Below, one piece after another: positions 38,371 to 47,644 of a stretch of DNA of 64,000 nt. A model generated the notes under the pieces. That model made no database searches and had not been told where the DNA came from. It was given only the letters and a program-made list of their open reading frames with translations. The DNA lies in NCBI GenBank assembly GCA_034521835.1, contig JAXHMA010000004.1, forward strand, positions 852,084 through 916,083, written 5' to 3'. The first letter of the stretch is position 1. The number at the start of each line of letters is the position of its first letter. The DNA is from JAMQKA01 sp034521835 (lineage in GTDB: Bacteria; Bacteroidota; Rhodothermia; Balneolales; Balneolaceae). The translations under genes and the position numbers were made by a program.

Positions 38371-40806
38371 AGGTATCAAAAGTATTTCTCCATCCCTTTG
38401 CCGGAATCCAGGAGAAAACGTTTGAATTTGAAGATGGATTGAACGTCCTGCTGGGTCCGAATGAAGCAGGTAAATCCACCGTATTTCAAGCCGTCATGCA
38501 TGGCCTGCTGACCACGACTTCGCTGACCCGGACCAAAGTGGAAGATATCATGGGAAGCTGTTTCCCTGCCGTTGGCGGCGATGTGATTCGGGTGGGTCTG
38601 GAACTAAGGAATACCGAAAATAGTGTCATTCGAATTCACAAGACCTGGAAGAAAGGAAACCGCAATGGCAGTGCTTCGCTGAAGTTACCGGATGGCTCTG
38701 AAATCACGGATGAGGAAAAAGTGCAGAGCCAGATTGAATCACTGCTCCCCGTTTCCCCCGCAACCATCCGTACTATTCTGCTTGCCAATCAGTCCGGCCT
38801 GCACCGGACCCTGCGGGAGATGAAACGGGAAGGCAAAGTGAGGAAAGAGCTGGGAAATATCCTTCGCCGGAACTTTATGGAAACAGGCGGAGTGTCGGTA
38901 GATCGATTCCGGGAACTGCTCGATCAGAAATATGAGGATTATTTTAAGCGGTGGAATCGGCAGCAGCAGTATCCCGAAAACAATCGCGGAATCAAGAATC
39001 CCTACAAGGTTGGTACCGGCAAAGTCGTTGAAGCCTATTATACGAAAGAGCAGCTCCGGTTGGACCTGGATGAAGCCCGGCGTTTTGAAGACGATCTGGA
39101 TGCGCTCAATGAAACACTAAATGCACTCATTGCCAAACTGGAGCAAAAGAAGGAGAAGTTTGAGCAAGCTTAATCCTTTAAAAGAAGGCATCCAGGAACG
39201 TCAGCTTAAAGAGCAAAAACTAGAATCAGCAAATGAGAAAAAAGAGCGACTGCTTCAGGTAAGTAAAAAATGGCCGGTCTTTGAAGATAAAATCGAGAAC
39301 CTGGAGCCCAAGCTTGAGACCCACCAAGAGAAATTAGAGGAGCTTCAACAGGAGCAGGAAAAGGCCCAGAAGAAGCAGGAGGCCGAACAGTTAACACAAC
39401 GAATTGCTAAAATTGAGGGGCTCGCATCCCAAGTAGAAGAAGCGAAGAAAGAACTAAAAGAGGCAAAAAAAGTAACACAGGAGGATCTGAAAAAACTCCG
39501 TGAGCTTCAGTCGGATATACGGCAGCTTCAAACGAAGATTGAGGCGGCCAAGCTTACCGTTCGCATCGAAAGTGATTCGGATCAACCCCTTCATTATACC
39601 GAAGCCGGTCAGGATGAACAAGAAATTGAAACAAAGAGTGGGGAAACGCTCGATCAAACGGCATCCGGTGGATTTACCCTGAAAACAGACGGACTGATGA
39701 TAAAGGTGTTTTCAGGAGAGGGAGATCTTGAGCACACTATCGAAACCCTTCAGACAAAGAAGGAAGCTCTTTCCAGTTTTTTAGAGGATCTTGAGGCAGA
39801 CTCCGCTCAGGAGGCAGAGTCTTTTGCCCAACTTTACCAAAAGAAGGAAAATGATTGGGAGCAAGCTGAAAAGGCCTATAAGAATGAGTTGGGAGATCAG
39901 GAGCTGGAAGGTCTTAAAGGAAAGCTGAAAGCCTATGGAGACTTGTCGGAGGTGCGGAGCTCCGAAGAGATTACAGAGGATATCGTTGAAACGAGGACAG
40001 CATTAAATCAGCTCAAAAAAGAAGCAGAAGAGGCGGAGAGTAAGATCAAAGAATGGACGGAAAAATACGGTTCCTCCGATGATCTCATTCTTGAACTGGC
40101 AGATACATCAAAATTGCTCAAAGATCTGGAAAGTGATCTTGATGATCTTCCTTCTCTGCCCGAGGGATACAAGTCTTCCGGAGCATTCATCAAAGAGGTG
40201 GAGCAGTTGGATAACGATATTCAGCAGTTAAAGGAGCAGATTTTTGAAAAGAAACAGGAACGAACCCAGTTGGAAGCGGAAGCTCCTGACACCTCATCGG
40301 AAGAGTTGCAGAAACTGCGCCAAGAAGCAGAAGCTGAATTTGAGCGTATCAACAGTCGAGCCGAAACGCTGGCCCGGGTACGCGAAAAATCGCTGGACCT
40401 GATCGAATCGATGGACAGCGACACCTACAAAGGCCTTGAAACCAGCTTCGTAAAATGGCTGGAGCTGATGGTCGGAGACCGCTTCTCTACCGTAGATATG
40501 GACAGCGATATGCCCACTGCTTTTAAAACGAAAGAGGCTACCTCGCTGACCTACAACCTGCTTTCCCACGGAACGAAGGATACCGTAGCCCTGGCTTGGC
40601 GGTTTGCCCTGTGCGAGAAGTTTCTGGAAGATGGAACCGGATTTATAATTCTGGATGATCCGATGGTGGATATCGACCCGGAGCGCAGGAAGAATGTCGT
40701 GAAAGCTATAAATCAGTTCTCAGAGCAATACCAGACTATAGTCATGACTTGCCATCCAGGGCATGCAGAGGAGCTCAATAGCAAAAAAGAAGTGATAGAG
40801 TTATAA
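38367..40806 (+). CDS. YhaN/SbcC-like coiled-coil ATPase (one frameshift)
   Basis: An SMC-like protein of about 812 aa. Walker A is at residues 30-38 (GPNEAGKST). Then come a long charged coiled coil (KLEQKKEKFEQ, LEPKLETHQEKLEELQQEQE, AEEAESKIKEWTEKYG) and a C-terminal half-site with Walker B FIILDDPMVDIDPERRK and H-loop IVMTCHPGHAEEL. The frame changes near 39168; removing one G (FEQ-LNPLKEGIQERQLK) joins 38367-39173 with 39121-40806. The protein pairs with the phosphoesterase just upstream as in Rad50-Mre11. It lacks an obvious CxxC zinc hook, which is more YhaN-like than SbcC-like. Confidence 0.85.
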
Positions 40807-40887
40807 GACATTTATTTAACAATATAGTGCTAAATATCAGACTTCTATTTTCCTAATGTTGGCCATATGTTGGCCACTAAAAAAAAG

Positions 40888-40931
40888 AAAAAGCTCTAAG
40901 TTATTTAATTTCAGTAACTTAGAGCTTTTAT
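40888..40931. terminator. Strong bidirectional terminator
   Basis: A perfect 14-bp stem AAAGCTCTAAGTTA / TAACTTAGAGCTTT with an 11-base loop. Read on the minus strand it ends in a T-rich tract directly behind the tRNA-Arg fragment; read on the plus strand it ends the ATPase operon. Confidence 0.88.
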
Positions 40932-40935
40932 ATTG

Positions 40936-40977
40936 TACGCCCGAGAGGACTCGAACCCCTAACCTTTTGGTCCGAAG
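40936..40977 (-). tRNA. tRNA-Arg(UCG) 3' half, integration scar
   Basis: On the minus strand this is the 3' half of a tRNA: anticodon loop CTTCGGA (anticodon TCG, Arg), the 3' side of the anticodon stem CCAAA, variable loop AGGTT, T-arm AGGGG-TTCGAGT-CCTCT and acceptor strand CGGGCGTA. The bases 5' of the anticodon loop do not pair with CCAAA, so the 5' half is absent and no functional tRNA is made. Tyrosine integrases commonly recombine at anticodon-loop-to-3'-end segments, leaving such a copy at one end of the inserted element. The terminator right behind it is probably the tRNA's own. Confidence 0.8.
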
Positions 40978-41402
40978 ACATGACGATATGATGATTTATG
41001 GCTCAGAAACGCTGATTTGCAAGATTCATGTTACATCATTTGTAACAACAAATATGAAAGCTGGGAAAAGGATTCATTTAATATATTTATCTTTTGATCT
41101 GGAATCTAAACGCAATGGGTAACGTTTTCGAGATTTGATGCTGTACTTTTTTGCATCACTGAAAAGGAAATGTGGAAAAGGGTTCCTCAATGATATTGGG
41201 AAAAACCTTTACACTTATAATTATATGATGATGTTTTTAACCAAAACTTATTTTCTTTTGATCAGATTAGTATCAGCAGTATCTATCTTTTTGAATTGGT
41301 GGGCATTTGTTCTGTGGATTCATATCCACAGTTAGGGCAGGTAATTGTTGATTGGAGTACTACGTGTTTGTCAGCATTATCCATCATTTTATCTTGATAA
41401 AA
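40978..41402. other. Intergenic, near the tRNA scar
   Basis: No gene seen. It has a 7-bp inverted repeat TGTTACA-TCATT-TGTAACA at 41029-41047. This is where the accessory region meets the copper island; the sequence is AT-rich and probably includes one end of an integrated element. Confidence 0.5.
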
Positions 41403-42470
41403 CTACAGTTGAGTCAGAGATATTTGGTCGATAAGGACCGTTCCGGAACCGTCGATTCGGAAGCCCACACTGCCGGATTGAGGAGCGTTCCCATGGCCGT
41501 GTACGACCATCTCTTTGTTGATGTATCCTCGAAAATGGGTGCCGTTGGCAACCGTTCGAATAAATAACATTCGTGAGGCCGCATAAGATTCTTCGGCAAA
41601 TACTTCGCGGTCGCCGTTGCTAACACGTCCCTGCGATATGGTTCCATCCGAAGTTAGCGTCACAAAATCATAGTTGTCAGCATCCTGCACGTGATTGACG
41701 AGCGAGAGCTCACCTTCGAAATCAGAAATATCCAGATAGTAATCGACCTGCACATTTTGATATTCCTCTTTTCCGACAAAAAAGTTGGGATTTGAACCGG
41801 CAGTTAATCGCAGCAGGTGGTTCTCTTCATTATTAAGCACCACGGGTTGAAGATTCTGAACACTTCCCTCGAGCCACTGGAACCGAGAGAGCAAAGTGCT
41901 TACGGCATTGGGACCTATTTCCCAGCTCCAATCTCCATTATCACTGATCGAAAAGGTTGAGGTTCCCTCTTTTAAGCTATCTGTCGTTACCGATTTAGTT
42001 TCTTGCTGTTGCAAAAGCTGTCCGGTTCCGGCGCCATAGCCAAATACCATCTCTGCGCCGTGGTCGCCCGTTTCGTAAAGCATGAACAGGCCCGGCAGGG
42101 CAAGCACAAACAGTCCAATGCGAATTCGTTGGGTATCCATCTTTTGATACCAGTGCAGCGCGATTCTCAATGCTGCATAGATCCCGAAAAACCATACCGT
42201 CCACAGGGCCCAGTCGGAATGTTCGTTCAATACCGATTGCGCTTCGGAAGGTAGAAAGATGCTGTCGGCGGCCAAGGTTCCGGTGTAATAAGCGGCAATG
42301 GCTGATAGAGCTCCGATTCCATATAGTATGGTTGATTTCAGGTCATCCCACCAGCCGTCCGGCAAAAAGAAGTTGAGAAAATCCATCAATACTGCCAGCA
42401 CTATAATGCCAATTGGGAAGTGAACAAGTATTGGGTGAACATTAGGTGCCCACTGGGGAATCAATTCCAT
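41403..42470 (-). CDS. DUF2231 membrane protein with C-terminal LamG-like domain
   Basis: A 355-aa protein. Residues about 1-145 hold four membrane segments of the DUF2231 type, starting WAPNVHPILVHFPIGIIVLA, which has the conserved HP..VHFP motif. Residues about 165-355 are a predicted periplasmic jelly-roll: FSISDNGDWSWEIGPNAVST, then GFRIDGSGTVLIDQI. DUF2231 proteins occur in heavy-metal and copper clusters of Bacteroidota and Proteobacteria, but their reaction is unknown. It is the second gene behind the shared CTTAAA promoter element at 42807, so it is likely copper-responsive. The jelly-roll attached to DUF2231 is an uncommon fusion. Confidence 0.75.
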   Translation of the reverse strand: MELIPQWAPNVHPILVHFPIGIIVLAVLMDFLNFFLPDGWWDDLKSTILYGIGALSAIAAYYTGTLAADSIFLPSEAQSVLNEHSDWALWTVWFFGIYAALRIALHWYQKMDTQRIRIGLFVLALPGLFMLYETGDHGAEMVFGYGAGTGQLLQQQETKSVTTDSLKEGTSTFSISDNGDWSWEIGPNAVSTLLSRFQWLEGSVQNLQPVVLNNEENHLLRLTAGSNPNFFVGKEEYQNVQVDYYLDISDFEGELSLVNHVQDADNYDFVTLTSDGTISQGRVSNGDREVFAEESYAASRMLFIRTVANGTHFRGYINKEMVVHGHGNAPQSGSVGFRIDGSGTVLIDQISLTQL

Positions 42471-42522
42471 AGAAAACTTATCTAGAATGAATTTTCAAAA
42501 TGAGATGTATTGATAGAAAATG

Positions 42523-42765
42523 TTAAAACTTTAAATAAGGCCTTCTATTAATAAAGACAATCTCCAACTTTCCAAGCAGAGGTATTTCCGTCGGAGAACA
42601 TTTGGATTCGATCTTATCCAGCCGTTGTTTAAGTTTTAACCAATCTTCTTCTCGATATGTAATTTCGGATTGTTCAACAGGATCTGGATGCCGTATTAAT
42701 TTGCCAATTATATCTAAACTATCTCCTGTTTCTGACATAGTTGTAAAGCTGATATTTGGGTTCAA
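42523..42765 (-). CDS. Small protein of unknown function, copper island
   Basis: An 80-residue soluble protein without a recognised domain (DIIGKLIRHPDPVEQSEITY, WLKLKQRLDKIESKCSPTEI, GKLEIVFINRRPYLKF). It is the first gene after the copper-type promoter element at 42807-42823, which lies 41 bases upstream of the start and has a TATCTT box between. Together with the DUF2231 gene it seems to form one operon. One Cys and few His residues make direct metal storage unlikely. Confidence 0.6.
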   Translation of the reverse strand: MNPNISFTTMSETGDSLDIIGKLIRHPDPVEQSEITYREEDWLKLKQRLDKIESKCSPTEIPLLGKLEIVFINRRPYLKF

Positions 42766-42806
42766 ATTCCCTAAATGAGGATTCTAAAATAAGATAAGAG
42801 GACAAC

Positions 42807-42823
42807 CTTAAATTAAGCTTAAA
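42807..42823 (-). promoter_or_regulatory. Copper-regulon element 1 (CTTAAATTAAGCTTAAA)
   Basis: Direct repeat CTTAAA-N5-CTTAAA on the plus strand, i.e. TTTAAG-N5-TTTAAG facing the minus-strand genes. A TATCTT box follows after 10 nt. It belongs to a set of five such sites in the island and would drive 42765-41403. Confidence 0.75.
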
Positions 42824-42839
42824 TTCTTATTGAGATATG

Positions 42840-44043
42840 TTAGATCATCGTAATTACGTATGAGATCAGTCCACCCGAAAGAATAGCGATAAACAGATAC
42901 ACAGCAATTTTCTTAATTTTCCCGCCCCCTTCCATATCCATCATTTTCATCTCGTGGTGTTGCATGTATTTTTTGTGCAGCCATACGAGCCCTCCGGCAA
43001 TCCACACAAAAACCAGGTTCATCCAAAAGGTATAGTCGATCTTAAACTGGGTGATCTCCGAAACCACGCGCCTGCTTTCCGGCACGATGCCCAGGAATGA
43101 GAAGAGTCCATTCAAGATCAAGGCCGTTAGTACAATACTGACAAACATGACTCCGGCGATATACAGCGCCACCCGCCATCCGTAATATTTGGCATTGATA
43201 TGAACCAGCGGAGGAACCATCAGGTCGGAGTAGATAAAGCCCATAATACCCGCAAACAACACCCCGTTTTCATTGAGAACGGTAGCCAAAGGGATATTCC
43301 CCATCGAGCCGATAAAGGTAGCAGCCGCTACAAAAGGGGCTATCATGGCATTTTCCAGCGCGACCAGCCAGTCGGGCAGGTGCTGGGCATCAGCCAGGAA
43401 GAGGGTGGTCCAGAACGATTCCGGCACCAACACGGCCACAAAACCGGCAATGGTAAAGCCGATCAGGATATCCTCCCAGGCCATCTTCCAGTCGTTGACA
43501 AACTTATGACCGACCAACTGCCACCCCTCTTTACTTTTGATGCGCTCTTTCCAGTCGAAATCTTCGGTGAGTCCGTTGTGATCCTTTTCTACTTTTTCGC
43601 GGGCGGCTTGCAGCCAGCTTTCGGGATAAGTCCATTTAATGAGCAGGCTGCTTATAGCTATAAGCACAAGTCCGCCAATAAGTTCGGCGGCAAGAAATTG
43701 CCAGCCGAGGAAATATGAGAATCAATATGCCCAGTTCGATGACCAAATTGGTGGAGGCGAATATAAAAGCCACGGCCGCGATAAAATGGGCACCTTTTTT
43801 GACAAGGGAGCGGGCAGCGGCCAATGCGGCAAACGAACAGGAAGACGAAGCGGCTCCGAAAAAGGTCGAAAGTGAAATACTTTTGAAATCCGCATCGCCC
43901 ATATATTTGGTAAGTTCCTTTTTGGGCACAAACGCTTGAATCATTCCACTGACAAAATATCCGAGGACAAAGGCCCAGCCGGCTTTCCAGAAAAAGCCGA
44001 GGGCTGTTTTTGCAGATTCACCGTATAGGCTTATAAAATCCAT
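42840..44043 (-). CDS. Permease of the DUF318/ArsP-like family (one frameshift)
   Basis: A polytopic membrane protein of about 400 aa. Text from 44043 (DFISLYGESAKTALGFFWKA) reaches a frame change near 43710; taking out one C gives LILIFLGWQFLAAELIGGLV and continues to the end at 42840. The first half has FFGAASSSCSFAALAAARSL, with the Cys-containing signature of the DUF318/PF03773 permeases, and the second half repeats it as GSMGNIPLATVLNENGVLFA. Such permeases move metal(loid) or thiol compounds. It is the last gene of the multicopper oxidase operon. I prefer 44043 as the start over 44103 because it opens right at the family N-terminus. Confidence 0.8.
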
Positions 44044-44115
44044 AAATATAGAGCTGCTTAATATGTTTATGGTTGCAAACCTAGTAACCAATTCGCAAAC
44101 CACCTAATAAGTACA

Positions 44116-44887
44116 TCAAAACCACATGCGAAGGCCGCCTACAGCGCTAAATGAACTGACGTGTCCGCCTTCGGCCCGGGCCATATCAGCGGTTTCGCCC
44201 AGCTTGCGTTCCCAGTTGATGCCGATGTAGGGAGCAAATTCGCGGGCAAATTCATAACGCAACCGAAAGCCGAGGCCGATATCGTTGAATCCGGATCCGA
44301 CGCCCCACTCCGGGACATCCTGCAGGGCAACGCTGGTTTCGACAATACTGGCTGACCAATGAGCCGCTGGGTAAACAGCAGGTCGTATTCAGCTTCCAGT
44401 GAGGCGGAAATATCGCCGTCTTCACTGATGAACATACCACCATCGACGTGAAAGAAGTAAGGCGCCATCCCTTGCAGACCGATCACCGCAAAGCCTCTGG
44501 ATTTGTTGGCTCCATACCTTCATAGGCTAAGTCGTAGCGAATTCCTCCCTGAATGTCGAAGTACGGACCAATGGCTCGACTGTATAATCCCTGGAATTCC
44601 ATTTCGGCTTCGCTTTCGGTGGTCACCGCTTCGCCGTGAGATTTGAACCAGAACTTGTTGAGGTCCTTGCCCACATAACCCTGCACCTCCCACATTAAGG
44701 GATTGGCGCCACTAATGCTTCGGTATTCGAGTTTTTCGGCAATCAGATAGACGTAGGTTTTATCGTCCATCATCAGATCATTGCTGAACTCCGGCGCCTT
44801 CTGTGCAAATGCTGCAGTGCCGGTAATTGCAACAATAAGAGCAGTAATAAGGAATGTTGATAGGCGTTTCATCATAGTCATTGTCAT
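44116..44887 (-). CDS. copB: Copper resistance outer-membrane protein CopB (two frameshifts)
   Basis: A PF05275-type outer-membrane protein of about 255 aa that works with the multicopper oxidase. It has a signal peptide (FLITALIVAITGTAAFAQ), then YVYLIAEKLEYRSISGANPL, VGKDLNKFWFKSHGEA and RAIGPYFDIQGGIRYDL. One A missing near 44497 (NPRGFAVIGLQGMAPYFFHV) and one base near 44355 (PVLIVETSVALQDVPEWGVG) split it. Restoring them gives the end SAVGGLRMWF at 44116. The terminal Phe is typical of a beta-barrel. It lies 49 bases behind copA-like MCO. Confidence 0.87.
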
Positions 44888-44936
44888 GCAAGTTTGTATA
44901 TCAGATAGAATTTATTCGAAAGCTCGTTGGGTCCAA

Positions 44937-46758
44937 TCAGGAATAGTCCTGTCCATAAATGCTGCCGTCTTCATCGGCCACCTGGACGACGCGGAACATG
45001 CCCCGTTCCATGTGATAGAGGATGTGGCAGTGGAATGCCCAACGCCCTTTGTCGCGGGGCGTAATGAGAGCCGAAATACGCTGGGCCGGTTGCACCAGCA
45101 GGGTATGCTGTCGGGGATTGTACTGCCCGTTGCCGTTTTCCAGCTCCATCCACATGCCGTGCAGGTGAATGGGGTGTTCCATCATCGTGTCGTTAACCAG
45201 CGTCAGGCGCAGGCGCTCGTTGTGTTTGAACTCGATGGGGCCATCCACCTGGTGAAACTGCTCCCCGTCGAACGACCACATGTAGCGTTCCATGTTGCCG
45301 GTCAGGTGCAGTTCCACCTCACGCTGAGCATCGCGGGTGTCTTTGTTGGGACGCAGGCTTTTCAGATCATTATAGACCAGCACTTTTCGTCCGTCATTGC
45401 CCAAGCCGATACCCGGTTCATCGAGCCGGTCAAATTGGTTTTGGGCAACGGCAGCCGCGCCTGGTCCGTGCTTGTCAGGCCCGTGTTTGACAGGCGTCTG
45501 CTTCATGGCGGGCATATTCTTGTCGCCGTGGTTCATGTCTCCATGGTCCATATCCCCATGATCCATGTCGTTCATATTATCGCCTTCCATATCCATGCCG
45601 CCCATGGACATCATCATGCCCATGTCTCTCATGCTGCGTTTGGGGCGCGGACGTAGGTCAGGCACCGGGGCTTCCATCCCTTCACGGGGTGCACAGCGTG
45701 CCGCGAGCATAGCCGCTGCGGTCCAGGGATTCGGCGAAAATAGTAAACGGTTTTTCCTCCTTGGGTTCGACGATCACATCATAGGTCTCGGCAATGCCGA
45801 TGCGAAACTCTTCAATGGGAACCGGTTCTACATTCTGGCCGTCGGCTGCTACCACGGTCATCTGGAGCCCGGGAATGCGAACGTCAAAAGCGGTAGTACC
45901 GGCCGAGGCATTAATAAATCGCAGCCTCACTTTTTCGCCTTTCTTAAACAGGGCATTCCAGTTGGAGTCGGGACCGTGGCCGTTCATCAGGTAGGTATAG
46001 GTGGCACCGGTGACATCCAGCAGGTCGGTGGCGCTCATCCGCATATTGCCAAACATGGCATAGTCTTTAATGGTATCGCCAAGACCGTTCTTTTTAACGT
46101 CGCTAAAAAATTCGCCAAGGTCTCGCTTCTGGTAGTTGTAATAGCCCTCCATTTTGATGTTGTTGGCCAACACATCATGGGGATCCTCGAACGTCCAGTC
46201 CGAAAGTACAATCGGATAGTCACGATCATACTCGACCGGGTCCTGGTCGGCGGGATCGATAATCATGGGACCGTAATGGCCGAGCTGTTCCTGCAGGCCC
46301 GAGTGGCTGTGATACCAGTAGGTCCCGCTTTGTCGCACGGGATATTTATACTCAAAGGTTTCACCGGGCTTGATCCCGTCAAAACTTACGCCGGGTACCC
46401 CGTCCATCTGGAAGGGGAGCAGAATCCCGTGCCAGTGAATGGAGGTATCCTCATCCAGCTCATTGGTAACACGCAGCATGATGTCCTGCCCCTCTTTCAG
46501 GCGAATGAGAGGGGCTGGTACCGTTCCATTAATTCCTATTGCTTCTCCCTGCTTCCCATCGATCTTGTGAGGCATTTTACCGATCGTAAGGTCAATGACG
46601 TTATCGGGGCCTTTAGGAGTTAATACTTCTCGGTTCTCACTGCCGAAGCCCGCCAAGGCGTAGCTCGGCAATACCGCACTTGCACCGGCAAAAGCTGCGA
46701 GGGAACCGGCATAGCGCAAGAATTTACGGCGTGTCATGTTGTTATTGTCTTCACTCAT
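44937..46758 (-). CDS. copA: Periplasmic multicopper oxidase CopA-type (one frameshift)
   Basis: An about 606-aa copper oxidase that detoxifies Cu(I) in the periplasm. It is exported by Tat (TRRKFLRYAGSLAAFAG). The four copper motifs are complete: HWHG (108-111), WYHSHSG (148-154), HPIHLHG near the C-terminus, and HCHILYHMERGM. A Met/His-rich insert (MSMGGMDMEGDNMNDMDHGD and repeats) lies before the last cupredoxin domain and likely binds Cu(I). The frame changes near 45695; dropping one T gives RGTLAPREGMEAPVPDLRPR. The operon continues into copB and a permease. The copper-type element at 46835 is 76 bases upstream. Confidence 0.92.
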
Positions 46759-46834
46759 AGCAGGTGGTTGGTTCTCTTTTTTTAGTGTGATAACAATCTG
46801 ATTTCAGCATAGAACCGGAATATAACAGGTGAAC

Positions 46835-46851
46835 CTTAAATCAAGCTTAAA
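46835..46851. promoter_or_regulatory. Copper-regulon element 2 (CTTAAATCAAGCTTAAA)
   Basis: Same direct repeat, between the divergent multicopper oxidase operon and the response-regulator gene. On the minus strand TATATT follows after 10 nt. It could serve both directions and so provide autoregulation of the two-component system. Confidence 0.78.
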
Positions 46852-46917
46852 ACATTTAGGCTCAGAGTCTGTTATTTTAGGGCATGAAAATTTTTATACC
46901 CTAACGCAGAGTCATTT

Positions 46918-47640
46918 ATGTGGATATTATTAGTGGAAGATGAAAAGCAGCTTGCCGGTAATCTCAAGCGGGGATTGGAAGAGGAGGGACACGTCGTTGA
47001 AGTCATCCACGACGGAGAACAGGCCGAGCTTCAGGGGATGGTCAGCGATTATGATGTGGTTATCCTGGATTGGCGGCTGCCCAACCGGGATGGCAAGCAG
47101 ATCCTGCAGCATTGGCGGAAAGAGGGACGGGACTTTCCTGTCCTGATGCTTACGGCGCTCGGAGATCTGGATCACAAGGTATCGGGGCTGGATGCGGGCG
47201 CCGATGACTATATGAGCAAGCCCTTTTCTTTTGAAGAATTGCTGGCTCGGGTGCGTGCTCTGGGCAGGCGGAAGTCCGAAATTAATGATACCGAAACGGT
47301 CTCTGCCGGACCTATTGAGCTGGACAGCCGAAAGCACAAGCTGAATATTTGTGGCATCGAACGCCCACTTCGTCCCAAGGAGTTTACCTTGCTGGAGCTG
47401 CTGCTTAAAGAACCGGAAGCGGTGTTTTCCAAGACGCAGATCGCCGAGCGAGTTTGGGGGTCGGCCTATCACGTGAGCGATAATACGATTGAAGCTACGA
47501 TTTCTACGCTCCGACAAAAACTGGGCGAATCGCTTGAGGAATGCGATGAGGTTTCATGGGATGATTCCAATAGCATCATTGAAACCATTCGGGGAGCCGG
47601 CTACCGGCTAAATGTCGATATAATCAGCAAAAACGAGTAG
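46918..47640 (+). CDS. OmpR-family response regulator, CusR/CopR-like
   Basis: An intact 240-aa regulator. Receiver domain: acidic pair ED 7-8, phospho-acceptor Asp51 in VVILDWRLPNRDG, Lys101 in YMSKPFSFEELLARV. The C-terminal winged helix (about 130-235) has RPKEFTLLELLLKEPEAVFS, then HVSDNTIEATISTLRQKLGE and RGAGYRL. OmpR-type regulators bind direct repeats with an 11-bp period. This is exactly the period of the CTTAAA repeats found five times in this island, so it is the best candidate to bind them. It is followed directly by the histidine kinase gene. Confidence 0.92.
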   Translation: MWILLVEDEKQLAGNLKRGLEEEGHVVEVIHDGEQAELQGMVSDYDVVILDWRLPNRDGKQILQHWRKEGRDFPVLMLTALGDLDHKVSGLDAGADDYMSKPFSFEELLARVRALGRRKSEINDTETVSAGPIELDSRKHKLNICGIERPLRPKEFTLLELLLKEPEAVFSKTQIAERVWGSAYHVSDNTIEATISTLRQKLGESLEECDEVSWDDSNSIIETIRGAGYRLNVDIISKNE

Positions 47641-47644
47641 TGTT

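Noticed and set aside
40856..41122. 88-codon plus-strand frame across the tRNA scar
   Set aside because: It is a translation across a tRNA fragment and terminator, a common false call.
45480..45620. Tandem short repeats resembling a CRISPR or satellite
   Set aside because: They encode the Met/Asp/His repeats of the multicopper oxidase insert and have codon-length periodicity.
44781..46623. Two long plus-strand frames (291 and 352 codons) opposite the multicopper oxidase
   Set aside because: They are antisense to an oxidase with all four copper motifs; their composition reflects the GC-rich codons of the real gene and no family features are seen.
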